Assembly: GCF_002270485.1 (NCBI RefSeq)
Contig: NZ_NQOG01000023.1
Span: 1 to 40,049, forward strand
Length of the DNA stretch: 40,049 nucleotides
Direction: 5' to 3'
From: Anaerostipes hominis (ex Lee et al. 2021)
GTDB lineage: Bacteria; Bacillota; Clostridia; Lachnospirales; Lachnospiraceae
This document shows, one piece after another, positions 7,783-15,859 of the stretch (position 1 is the stretch's first letter; each line of letters begins with the position of its first letter). The position numbers and the translations under genes are program-made. A model generated the notes under the pieces. It was not told where the DNA came from and did no database searches. It saw nothing but the letters and a program-made list of their open reading frames with translations.

Positions 7783-8250
7783 TCATTTTCCTTCCCATCG
7801 CTGAAATCCTTCAAATTCTACTCCGAACTGATCTAAAATCTTGCCGGCCACGTGTCTTGTCATATCCTCCACAGACTGAGGATGATTGTAATAACTCAGT
7901 ACAGGGGGCAGGATGACGGCGCCAGCCTGGGAAACTTCATACATATTTCTCAGGTGGATGTTGCTAAGAGGACACTCCCTGGCCACAAGCACAAGCTTCC
8001 GGCGTTCCTTCAAGGTCACGTCGGCGGCCCGTAGAAGCAGGCTGTCACTGTATCCGCTGTGAATCCCCGCTAAGGTTTTCATACTGCATGGAACAATGAT
8101 CATACCGTCCATGGGACAACTGCCGCTGGCTGGAGCGGCACCGATATTGCGGTTATCATAGACTGTATGGGAAAGGCCCTGGAGATCCTCTAAGGTTAAA
8201 TTGGTTTCCAGTGAGAGGGTTCTTGCGGCACTGTCTGTCCAGACATCCAC
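7783..8250 (-). pseudogene. UbiX-like flavin prenyltransferase, 5'-truncated
   Basis: UbiX/Pad1-type enzyme that would make prenylated FMN for a UbiD decarboxylase. The remaining frame (155 residues from a GTG) starts inside the family sequence at WTDSAARTLSLETN. The first 30-35 residues, including the GASGA flavin-binding loop, are missing. The rest is well kept: MIIVPCSMKTLAGI, RAADVTLKERRKLVLVARE, and the C-terminal PPVLSYYNHPQSVED. The missing start and the direct run-on from the UbiD remnant in another frame point to a deletion near 8250. It is unlikely to be active without the N-terminal loop. Confidence 0.8.
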
Positions 8251-8890
8251 GGGCTGGGATCAACGTCTAAAAGCTGTGCTCTTTGGAACTGCTCTTTTAA
8301 TGAAAAAGGAACAGTACAGTCAAAAATGGTCTTGCAGGCGATCCCATGATCCCGGATACTCGGTGAAAAGTCAGGATCATTGGACGGATCCAGCGGATGA
8401 CAGCGGACACCGGGGATGGTGATGATATCCGCATCACCCTGGAACCTGGTGTTCATAGCCCATAACACATCATTCATATCAAAACAGTCCACATCTTCAT
8501 CAACGAGGAATATGTGCTTCAGTTCGCTAAAGGCAGAAAATGCCAGAAGAGCAGCCTGTCTCTGGCGTCCCTCATCGCTGGCTGTTTTTTTGCAGAATTG
8601 CAGGACCGCCATATATTTGCCTCCCCCGGCAGAACAGCAGTATACATTCTGAAGACGTCCGGGCATGGCCTTTTCGATCATTCCGATAATGCTGGCTTCT
8701 GTGGTGATACCTGCCATGGATACATGTTCTTCGCTGGGACCGATGCAGGTTTGTAAAATAGGATCTTTCCGGTGTGTCACAGCCGTCACCTTGATCATCC
8801 GGCACTGTGCTTTTCCATGGATCACCACTGTCTCTATGGGATGTCCGGCACATTCAAACAGCTTCCATCCAAGCTTCTCAGGAGAACAAT
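8196..8890 (-). pseudogene. UbiD/LpdC-type gallate or protocatechuate decarboxylase remnant, both ends lost
   Basis: Reads leftwards and matches the C-terminal half of the UbiD family as in LpdC: IKVTAVTHRKDP, GPSEEHVSMAGITTEASI, AALLAFSAFSELK, VDEDVDCFDMNDVLWAMNTR and TVPFSLKEQFQRAQ. About 230 of roughly 490 residues remain. The N-terminal half, with the prFMN and metal sites, is absent: upstream of about 8890 the sequence becomes antisense to a LysR gene. The last few residues of the enzyme are also replaced where the UbiX remnant begins. The open frame continues upstream to 8990, but that part is not UbiD. Non-oxidative hydroxybenzoate decarboxylation would have been the ancestral role. 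Confidence 0.82.
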
Positions 8891-9141
8891 CCGCAGGCAT
8901 CACACCTGAGGTTGTCCGGACCGGAAGAGTAGAATCCATTATCAGCGGCGTTGCAGTGGGTGAAGGTATCAGCCTGCTGGCAAAAAGCAACTTCCGGATC
9001 TTTCAGGCCGGCCAGGTGAAGGTTGTACCGCTGGATCCGCCTACGAAATTATCTGTTGTCCTTGCAAAGCTTGCGGGAACGGCGCAGACAGATGCCATGA
9101 GGATCTTTGCGGACTATATGTGCAAAGGGTGTGAGGTATAA
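8890..9141 (+). pseudogene. C-terminal remnant of a LysR-family regulator
   Basis: On the plus strand about 83 residues in one frame resemble the end of a LysR substrate-binding domain: GITPEVVRTGRVESIISGVA, then VGEGISLLAK, then VVPLDPPTKLSVVLAK and a short amphipathic C-terminal helix before a TAA. No helix-turn-helix or start is present; to the left the DNA is UbiD in the opposite direction. LysR genes are commonly divergent from decarboxylase operons, so one deletion removing both 5' ends and the shared promoter explains the junction. The left boundary is approximate. Confidence 0.6.
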
Positions 9142-9175
9142 TACTATCATCACACCATCCGCTGCCTTTATTCTT

Positions 9176-10225
9176 TTATAGTTTTCTGATCTGTAGTGCC
9201 ATTTCCATAATACAATCTTTTGTCTGCTGGCAAAATCCCAGGCGGTCATAAAAACCGTGATCCATACCCTGGTAACGGATCACCTCACACGGTATACCAG
9301 AATCCCACAATTTTTCAGCAAATAAATCGTTGGATAAGCGGAAATAGTCAAATTCGGCTTCGATGATTACTGCTTTTTTTAGGTTGGACAAATCATTTGC
9401 ATAAAGCGGAGAAATCGAAGGATCCTTCACGTCTTCTCCGTTGGCTGCGTACAAATCATGAATGGTATTGTTTAAAATCCGAAAGCGGTTGAGTCTTGTC
9501 ATTGCATGATTGTAGTGTTCCGGGATGACTTCATATTTATGATAGTCCCAGTAGTCCGTATCTTCGGCATAAGATAAATCCAGTGCACCGTACACAGGCA
9601 TGGTCAGCGCCACTTTTTTTCCTGTTTCAGAAAGGGAGCATGAAACAGCAAGGTTGCCGCCGGCACTTTCGCCGGCAGCAGTGATTTCGTTTCTGTCCAA
9701 ATTCCATTCTCCCGCATGGTCCCAGATCCAAGAGATAACCTCTTTGCAGTCATTGAGGGCTGCGGGAAAAGGATTTTCGGGAATCAGCCGGTAATCCACA
9801 GAAATGACAGTGGCTTTAGATTGTTCTGCCAGAAATCTGCATTGATGTTCAAGGACCTTCGTACTTCCCCCGAGGAAGCCTCCGCCGTGGAAGAAAATCA
9901 CCGGTTTCTGCATTTGCCCGTTTGGAAGACGAAAAAAGGTAACAGGGATAAAGCGGTCAGAAAGTCTGATCAAAAAGGGTATCTGTTCTACAGTTTCATC
10001 TGTAATGTCCACATTGTTGGAGCCCATTTCAAGCCTCAGGGAAGAAAGATCCATAAAAGGTGTGAAGGGAGCTTTCTCATAGTCTGTCAGAAAAACTCCG
10101 GACTTTTCCACCTTCCCGATCACAGAAGGATCGAGAAGGTGGTCCCTGTTACAGCCGGGAATTTGTTTCAGTCTGCAGCAATCATTACTTCCAGCATAAA
10201 AAGGGATCATTTTTTCTTTAAACAT
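9176..10225 (-). CDS. Alpha/beta hydrolase (HSL/GDXG-type esterase)
   Basis: Esterase-type hydrolase of 349 residues. The oxyanion motif HGGGF begins at H113, the nucleophile elbow is GESAGG with S187, and the acid and base are likely D293 (EAEFDYF) and H323 (GMDHGF). These are the marks of the hormone-sensitive-lipase family, which acts on small acyl or acetyl esters. The start at 10225 has AAGGAGA six bases upstream; an in-frame ATG at 10249 lies inside the PTS gene and has no such site. It follows the PTS gene by ten bases and is probably cotranscribed, so it may remove acetyl or acyl groups from the imported glycoside. That link is inference. No signal peptide, so cytoplasmic. Confidence 0.85.
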   Translation of the reverse strand: MFKEKMIPFYAGSNDCCRLKQIPGCNRDHLLDPSVIGKVEKSGVFLTDYEKAPFTPFMDLSSLRLEMGSNNVDITDETVEQIPFLIRLSDRFIPVTFFRLPNGQMQKPVIFFHGGGFLGGSTKVLEHQCRFLAEQSKATVISVDYRLIPENPFPAALNDCKEVISWIWDHAGEWNLDRNEITAAGESAGGNLAVSCSLSETGKKVALTMPVYGALDLSYAEDTDYWDYHKYEVIPEHYNHAMTRLNRFRILNNTIHDLYAANGEDVKDPSISPLYANDLSNLKKAVIIEAEFDYFRLSNDLFAEKLWDSGIPCEVIRYQGMDHGFYDRLGFCQQTKDCIMEMALQIRKL

Positions 10226-10235
10226 ATAGATCTCC

Positions 10236-12110
10236 TTATAATGATTCAATGAGCAGCAGATCTTCCTGGGAAGAGACGGATCCCTCCCGGAGTAAGGTCA
10301 TTTTTCTCTCGGAGCCGCCTGATGTATCAACAATGATGACCGTAGGGTCAAACCCTGCTTTTTTAATCTCATCTATTTCAATGGCAGCAATTAATTCTCC
10401 AGGCATGACAATATCACCAGTCTTTACATGAGACTTAAAGTATTTCCCATCTAATTTTACCGTGTCGATTCCGATATGTATTAAAAATTCTTCCTGGTTT
10501 TCACTTACAATGCCATATGCGTGCAGGGTCGGATAAACGGCGGCCACAGTTCCAGCAACAGGCGCTGTAATTTTTCCATTTTCGGGAATGACGGCAATAC
10601 CTTTTCCAAGTGCCTCAGAGGAAAATGCAGGATCCTTTACTTTGTTCAAAGGGAGAACTGTACCGTCAGCAGGCGCATGTACTTTGATTGCTACAGCTTT
10701 GGATGTGGATGTACTGAGCTCTGTATGATCTGCCGTGACATTTACATCAGCCCGTTCTGATTCCGGTATCATAGAATCATTAAAACCGAAAAGATAAGTA
10801 AGAACAGCGGAAATCAGGAAAGCACCAAAATAGGCGATTACAAACCCGGTAAATCCGGCACCGAAGTAAGCAGGGAAGGTTGGAACGGCAGCGACGGCTA
10901 CAGCCATAGCCCTGGCACCGCAGGCTCCTGCAACGGCACCACCGATACCTCCTCCGATGATAGCAGCCGCAAATGCTCTGCGATATTTTATTGTAATTCC
11001 ATAAATCGCGGGTTCAGAGATTCCGAAAAATCCCATGAGAGCCGCAGGGGCCGCGATCTGTTTCAGCCGTTGATCTTTTGTTTTCAGCCATACACCGAAA
11101 GCAGCGCCTGACTGGGCGATAATGCTGGGACCAAATACAGCCAGGATGGTATCAAAACCAAACTTTTCAATGTTGGAGAAAATGATCGGGAATAATCCCC
11201 AATGAATTCCGAAAATAACAAGCACCTGAGCAATGGCGCCGATGAAACCTCCCGCAATCATAGGGTTAAATCCATACAGGTTCATGTAAAATCCTGCTAT
11301 CGTATTACTGAGCATAGAGCCAAGAGGTCCAAAGACGGTTATCGTCACAGGAACTACAATTAGGAGAGAGAAAAATGGAGCAATTCGGCTTCTGATCTTC
11401 TCAGGAAGCAGTTTTGCGAGGCCTTTTTCTACATATGAGAGCAGTAAGATCGCAAATATAATTGGAAATACGCTGCTCTTAAATGTGGTCAGCTGTACAG
11501 GAATACCTAAAAAGCTGATAGCCTTTCCGGCATCATAAAGAGCCGTCAGATTCGGATATAATAATGCTCCGGCAATTGTTACGGACACAAACATATTTGT
11601 CTTAAAGCGTTTGGCGCAAGTGATCGCCAGCACCACTGGAAGAAAATAATATAGACTGTCCGCAGCTGCATTTAAAATCTGATAGGTTCCGCTGGCGTCC
11701 GTCAAAATACCGGATGCAGTGAGGATGCTCAAAAGTCCCTTTAAAATACCAGCGCCGATCAGAACGTCAATGAGGGGAGTAAACAGGCTGGAGATGATCT
11801 CCAGAGCTGACCCTAAAAACCCTTTCTTTTTCTGACTGCCGGCCTCCGAAGAAGCAGAAGAACTCTGCGGAAAGATCCCCTGGAGTTCTTCATAAATGTA
11901 CTGGACCTGGGGACCGAGTACAATCTGGGTCTGTCCTGCCACATCCATCACAGATAGAATACCATCCAGCTTATCAAGACTATCCCGGTCGATTTTGCCG
12001 GAATCTTTCAGGTCAAGGCGAAGCCTTGTGGAGCAATGGGAATAAGAAATCACATTCCGCTTCCCGCCTACTTTTTGCAGAATTTCTTCTGCCATTTGTC
12101 TGTTTGTCAT
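10236..12110 (-). CDS. Beta-glucoside-type PTS transporter subunit IIBCA
   Basis: Single-chain PTS permease of 624 residues in the order IIB-IIC-IIA. IIB: phosphocysteine C26 in SHCSTRLRL. IIC: about ten membrane segments between residues 100 and 460, including FGISEPAIYG. IIA: residues 475-624 with the phospho-histidine H545 in FLIHIGIDTVKLDG. Length and order match BglF/BglP. A strong AAGGAGG site precedes the ATG at 12110. It lies downstream of licT behind a RAT antiterminator site, so it should be induced by its own substrate through LicT. No phospho-beta-glucosidase is in the window, so the exact sugar (aryl-beta-glucoside, cellobiose-like or other) is open. Confidence 0.92.
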   Translation of the reverse strand: MTNRQMAEEILQKVGGKRNVISYSHCSTRLRLDLKDSGKIDRDSLDKLDGILSVMDVAGQTQIVLGPQVQYIYEELQGIFPQSSSASSEAGSQKKKGFLGSALEIISSLFTPLIDVLIGAGILKGLLSILTASGILTDASGTYQILNAAADSLYYFLPVVLAITCAKRFKTNMFVSVTIAGALLYPNLTALYDAGKAISFLGIPVQLTTFKSSVFPIIFAILLLSYVEKGLAKLLPEKIRSRIAPFFSLLIVVPVTITVFGPLGSMLSNTIAGFYMNLYGFNPMIAGGFIGAIAQVLVIFGIHWGLFPIIFSNIEKFGFDTILAVFGPSIIAQSGAAFGVWLKTKDQRLKQIAAPAALMGFFGISEPAIYGITIKYRRAFAAAIIGGGIGGAVAGACGARAMAVAVAAVPTFPAYFGAGFTGFVIAYFGAFLISAVLTYLFGFNDSMIPESERADVNVTADHTELSTSTSKAVAIKVHAPADGTVLPLNKVKDPAFSSEALGKGIAVIPENGKITAPVAGTVAAVYPTLHAYGIVSENQEEFLIHIGIDTVKLDGKYFKSHVKTGDIVMPGELIAAIEIDEIKKAGFDPTVIIVDTSGGSERKMTLLREGSVSSQEDLLLIESL

Positions 12111-12121
12111 GTTGTTTCCTC

Positions 12122-12148
12122 CTTAAGATTGAAATAATTTATCTTAAG
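12122..12148 (-). promoter_or_regulatory. Hairpin overlapping the ribosome binding site of the PTS gene
   Basis: CTTAAGAT (12122-12129) and ATCTTAAG (12141-12148) are perfect complements around a 11-base loop. In the mRNA the second arm contains part of the AAGGAGG site (12118-12124) of the PTS gene. The first arm is shared with the RAT site, so the two folds exclude each other. There is no U-tract, so this is not a normal terminator. Confidence 0.6.
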
Positions 12149-12177
12149 TCTTGCCTGCCCGAAGCAGTCACAATCTT
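12144..12177 (-). promoter_or_regulatory. Second RAT antiterminator site between licT and the PTS gene
   Basis: Read on the minus strand, the element has the RAT order GATTGTGACTG, then CGGGCAGGCAAGAC, then TTAAG. This matches the ribonucleic antiterminator recognised by LicT/SacY proteins. It lies in the 80-base licT-PTS gap. Confidence 0.75.
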
Positions 12178-12190
12178 AGCAACTTATGAT

Positions 12191-13051
12191 TTACAGCTTT
12201 CTGCTCTCTGACAGCAGCCGTTCAATGTGAATGGTCAGATAGACCTGTTCACTTTTCGTAATGGTGTAGTTATAGCTTTTTTGTATATATAAAGCGATCT
12301 TCCGGGAACATTGAAATGCTTCCGGCATGTTTTCCTGAACCTGAGGGTATAAAAAGGATGCTTCTTCTGCCGGAGGCTCATTCATCATAAGCCGCTGGGA
12401 AAAGAATTTTAAATGCAGTATGAACCTTGTATAGTTTAAGGAATTTTCATCAAAATCTATTTTAAACTCATATTGTACAATGCTGCAGATTCCTTTGATC
12501 AGCCTTGTCATATCGATGACTGACTGGATTTCGTGACCGTTAAGTTCTGCATTAATAATATGCAGGGCAACAAAACTGGCTTCATCTTCCGGAAGCTTTA
12601 CATTGAGAGTGGAATTCATCAGTTTGATCGCTTCCAACGCAATCTGATATTCCTTAGGGTAGAACCGTTTGATTTCCCACATCAACTGATTTTGGAACAA
12701 AAGTCCTTGTTTAAAACGTTCTACTGCATAATACATATGGTCACATAGAGTCACATAGATATTCTGATTTAATTCCTTAGAAAGCTTTTGTTCTGCATGC
12801 TGTTTAATCTGATCCGCCAGATAAAAGTAGTCAATAGGAATCTGTTTTAACAGCTCCGAAAGTCTGTTTCCTGTGGCTTCTTCTTTCAGTATAAAAATTC
12901 GTTCAATTTTTTCTGCCTCCACCGGATCCCCTTTTCTCTTCTGAAAACCCAGTCCAAGGCCTGTGAGAATAATGTCCTGTCCCTCTTGGTTTTTTGAAAA
13001 TATGACATTATTGTTTAAGACCTTTTTAACATGAAAGCACTCCTGCTCCAT
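12191..13051 (-). CDS. licT: BglG/LicT-family transcription antiterminator
   Basis: RNA-binding antiterminator of 286 residues, normal length. The N-terminal co-antiterminator domain (1-55) is followed by two PTS regulation domains. The likely phosphorylated histidines are H105 and H164 in PRD1 and H213 and H275 in PRD2. When the cognate sugar is absent, the PTS permease phosphorylates PRD1 and switches it off; HPr phosphorylation of PRD2 activates. GGGAGGG precedes the ATG at 13051. It is preceded by its own RAT/terminator leader and followed by a second RAT site and the IIBCA gene, the standard arrangement. The symbol follows the family; bglG would be equally acceptable. Confidence 0.93.
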   Translation of the reverse strand: MEQECFHVKKVLNNNVIFSKNQEGQDIILTGLGLGFQKRKGDPVEAEKIERIFILKEEATGNRLSELLKQIPIDYFYLADQIKQHAEQKLSKELNQNIYVTLCDHMYYAVERFKQGLLFQNQLMWEIKRFYPKEYQIALEAIKLMNSTLNVKLPEDEASFVALHIINAELNGHEIQSVIDMTRLIKGICSIVQYEFKIDFDENSLNYTRFILHLKFFSQRLMMNEPPAEEASFLYPQVQENMPEAFQCSRKIALYIQKSYNYTITKSEQVYLTIHIERLLSESRKL

Positions 13052-13071
13052 TTTTATCCCTCCCCCAAATA

Positions 13072-13130
13072 TAAAAAGAGACCTAAATTATAATAAGACA
13101 TAACTCATGCCTTATTATAATTCAGGTCTC
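13072..13130 (-). terminator. Conditional terminator in the licT leader
   Basis: On the minus strand a 20-base arm (13111-13130) pairs with 13078-13097 with one mismatch around a 13-base loop, followed by five U (13073-13077). Its 5' arm overlaps the RAT site at 13121-13155, so LicT binding would prevent the fold. Confidence 0.88.
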
Positions 13131-13155
13131 GCCTATTCTATAATAGTCACGATCC
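13121..13155 (-). promoter_or_regulatory. RAT antiterminator site in the licT leader
   Basis: Minus-strand sequence GGATCGTGACT followed by TAGGCGAGACCTGAA matches the RAT consensus bound by LicT. It lies about 20 bases after the -10 box and overlaps the terminator stem. Confidence 0.83.
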
Positions 13156-13174
13156 CTATCGAATTGTTGATACA

Positions 13175-13203
13175 AATTTATCACAGCTGCCGTAAACTGT
13201 CAA
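13175..13203 (-). promoter_or_regulatory. Promoter of the licT-PTS-esterase operon
   Basis: Consensus TTGACA at 13198-13203 and TAAATT at 13175-13180 on the minus strand, spaced by exactly 17 bases, directly upstream of the RAT/terminator leader. Confidence 0.75.
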
Positions 13204-13261
13204 CTGGATGTTGAGAATTTGTATAAATGTGATAAAAACAAAAACAAACTTTGGTCAGATA

Positions 13262-15661
13262 TTACAACATGATAACCGTAACACCCATATCTCCCTCACC
13301 GAATTCTCCGTCGCGGTATCCAGAGATCCGTTTTTGTTTTTTCAGAGTCTTTAAGTAGTTATGGATTCCTTTTCTCAGGGCTCCTGTTCCCTTTCCGTGA
13401 ATGACGGTAATCTGTCCAAGGTTTGCCAGACAGGCATCATCAATGAACTTATCAAGCTGGGAGACGGCTTCATCCACTGTCATACCAAGGACGTTGATTT
13501 CAGGACGGATACTGGAAGACTTATTGATCGCAGTCCGCCCACTGTTTCTGGCTTCATTTCTTGCATTTTCCCGTTTCACCTGTTTCACACTCTTAGTGAT
13601 CTCCAGGTCTTTGACATTGACTTTGGAGCGCATCATTCCCATCTGTACATACAAGTCTCCTTTGGAGTTGGGAAGTGTCTGGACTGTGCCGCTCAGGGAA
13701 AGGCTGGTCACATAAACCTCATCTCCAACCTGAAAATCTCCAGGTTCATGTTTTTTGGACGCTCTGTTTTTAGAACGATATGCCATATCTTTTTCCAGTC
13801 TGGACATTTTGCCGCGAAGATCACTTCGCATATGCTCCATTTTCCTGTTTGCATCTTTGCCTGACTGCTTCTTTAAATTGTTATATTCCTTGATCGTCTC
13901 ATCGGCAGTTTCCTTTGCCTCGGAAATAATCCGGTAGGCTTCCTCACGGGCCTCGCGGAGAAGTTTCTCACGCTTTTCTTTTATATTTTCCTGGCGTTCC
14001 TTCAGACTCTTTCTCAGGTTTTCGATCTCTTTCCGGTATTCAAAGATTTCTTCCTGTTCCTGCTCAATCGTCTGCTTGCTCTTTTCCAGATCAGCCAGTA
14101 TGGTCTCAAAATCTTTTACTGATTCATCAATCTGATCCGATGCATGCACAATAATATGGTTATCGAGTCCCAGCTTCCGTGAAATCGCAAATGCATTACT
14201 TTTTCCGGGAATGCCGATCATCAGCCGATAGGTCGGGGATAATGTCTCTACATCAAATTCACAGGAAGCATTTTCAACTCCGTCCGTTGAGAGCGCAAAC
14301 ATTTTCAGTTCGCTGTAATGAGTCGTCGCCATAGTTTTTACGCCCCGGTCATGCAGGTCCGTCAGAATGGATATAGCCAGGGCAGCGCCTTCCACCGGAT
14401 CGGTTCCGCCGCACAGCTCATCCAGCAGCACCAGAGAGTGACGATGGGCATTCTGAATGATAGAGACAATATTGGTCATGTGGGAGGAGAAAGTACTCAG
14501 GTTCTGTTCAATACTCTGTTCATCTCCGATATCCGCGAATACCTCTTCATAAATTCCCAGACTGGAACCCTGGAATGCAGGAATATGAAGGCCTGCCTGC
14601 CCCATCAGTGTAAATAAGCCCACGGTCTTTAATGAAACGGTTTTACCCCCTGTATTTGGCCCGGTAATGACCAGCATAGAAAATGCATCGCCGAGAGAGA
14701 CGTTAATCGGAACCACTTTTTTAGGGTCAAGCAGAGGGTGGCGCCCCTGTTTGATATTGATCACGCCGTCTTCTCTGAAAATCGGTTTGCTGCCGTTATA
14801 GTCTTTGGCATATTTAGCCTTTGCAAAAATAAAATCAAGCAGAACCAGAAGCTTTTGGTTCTGTGCCAGACCATCCATATCGTAGGAAGCCTGTTCACTT
14901 AAAAGCGATAATATACGCTCGATCTCTGTCTGTTCCTGTCCCTCCAGCTCTTTTAACTGATTGTTCAGAGTCACCACCGCCATCGGCTCGATAAACAGAG
15001 TAGAACCGCTGGAAGACTGGTCATGTATCATTCCTTTAAACTGTCCGCGGTACTCCTGTTTTACCGGAATACAATAGCGTCCGTTTCTCATGGTCACAAG
15101 GGCATCCTGAAGCATGTCTTTGTTGGAGGAAGAACTGACCATAGCCGTGAGCTGGCTGTGGATCTTCTGATTGGTCAGTTTCATATTTCTGCGGATGTCT
15201 TTTAAGGCGGAGGAGGCATCATCACTGATCTCTTGCGGTGAAATAATACAGTGTCTGATATCCTTTAACAGGCCGTCCATCGGTACCAGAGACTCAAATA
15301 CAGAATCCAGAGAATCGGCATCCGCCATATCATCCCGCTGTGCACCGTAGGCCAGTGCATTTTTTACTGCCTCCAAAAGACCGGCAATCTCCAGAAGTTC
15401 TCCGGCACTCAAAGTCCCTTTCATTTTCAGGCGTTTCAGAGAAGCCCCCAGATCATGTACTCCAAAAAATGAAATACTTCCCTGTTTATAAAGTCTGGTC
15501 AGGGCATCCTGTGTCTGTTCCTGGGCCAGGGATATTTCCGGTTCATCCGTCATCGGCTCTAATTTTTCACAGGCGGCTTTTCCAAGCTCTGTGGTGGCAT
15601 ACGCTTTAAGCCTTTCGATGACCTTGTCATATTCTAATGTATTTAAAACTTTTTGATTCAT
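13262..15661 (-). CDS. mutS2: Endonuclease MutS2
   Basis: MutS2/RqcU-type protein of 799 residues, near the usual 785-800. It lacks the mismatch-recognition N-domain of MutS. Seen: a core and clamp region, the Walker A loop GPNTGGKT (334-341), Walker B LVLLDELCGGTDPVEG, a long charged coiled coil (about 510-640), a KOW-like segment, and the C-terminal Smr nuclease domain from about residue 720 with HGKGTGALRKGI. Such proteins suppress recombination and in Bacillus split collided ribosomes. The start at 15661 follows GAGGG and is close to a good promoter. It is a core gene, read away from yhaM. Confidence 0.96.
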   Translation of the reverse strand: MNQKVLNTLEYDKVIERLKAYATTELGKAACEKLEPMTDEPEISLAQEQTQDALTRLYKQGSISFFGVHDLGASLKRLKMKGTLSAGELLEIAGLLEAVKNALAYGAQRDDMADADSLDSVFESLVPMDGLLKDIRHCIISPQEISDDASSALKDIRRNMKLTNQKIHSQLTAMVSSSSNKDMLQDALVTMRNGRYCIPVKQEYRGQFKGMIHDQSSSGSTLFIEPMAVVTLNNQLKELEGQEQTEIERILSLLSEQASYDMDGLAQNQKLLVLLDFIFAKAKYAKDYNGSKPIFREDGVINIKQGRHPLLDPKKVVPINVSLGDAFSMLVITGPNTGGKTVSLKTVGLFTLMGQAGLHIPAFQGSSLGIYEEVFADIGDEQSIEQNLSTFSSHMTNIVSIIQNAHRHSLVLLDELCGGTDPVEGAALAISILTDLHDRGVKTMATTHYSELKMFALSTDGVENASCEFDVETLSPTYRLMIGIPGKSNAFAISRKLGLDNHIIVHASDQIDESVKDFETILADLEKSKQTIEQEQEEIFEYRKEIENLRKSLKERQENIKEKREKLLREAREEAYRIISEAKETADETIKEYNNLKKQSGKDANRKMEHMRSDLRGKMSRLEKDMAYRSKNRASKKHEPGDFQVGDEVYVTSLSLSGTVQTLPNSKGDLYVQMGMMRSKVNVKDLEITKSVKQVKRENARNEARNSGRTAINKSSSIRPEINVLGMTVDEAVSQLDKFIDDACLANLGQITVIHGKGTGALRKGIHNYLKTLKKQKRISGYRDGEFGEGDMGVTVIML

Positions 15662-15726
15662 ATTTTTCCCTCAGATTATTCAAAAACCATTATTTATAGA
15701 AGGTTTTCTTTTTTAGATTTAGAAAA

Positions 15727-15755
15727 AGTGTAGCATAAAATATGTGGCATGTAAA
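15727..15755 (-). promoter_or_regulatory. Promoter of mutS2
   Basis: Minus-strand TTTACA (15750-15755) and TACACT (15727-15732) with a 17-base spacer, 65 bases before the mutS2 start. The plus-strand promoter of yhaM in the same gap is less clear; TGTAATAAT at about 15800 could be its extended -10. Confidence 0.6.
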
Positions 15756-15859
15756 CGAGCCAAACGGCAATTTTCCAGTGGATTTTCGGGACAGTTTATG
15801 TAATAATAGGGAAAGTAAAAGAGGTGCGGGCTCTAAGGCGGCCCTAGAAAGGTTAAATT

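Noticed and set aside
8665-8889. Plus-strand frame upstream of the LysR tail
   Set aside because: Only the part after about 8890 resembles LysR; the earlier part is the antisense of the UbiD remnant.
13361-13864. A 167-codon plus-strand frame within mutS2
   Set aside because: Antisense to a complete mutS2; rich in rare, unstructured Cys/His runs and without ribosome site.
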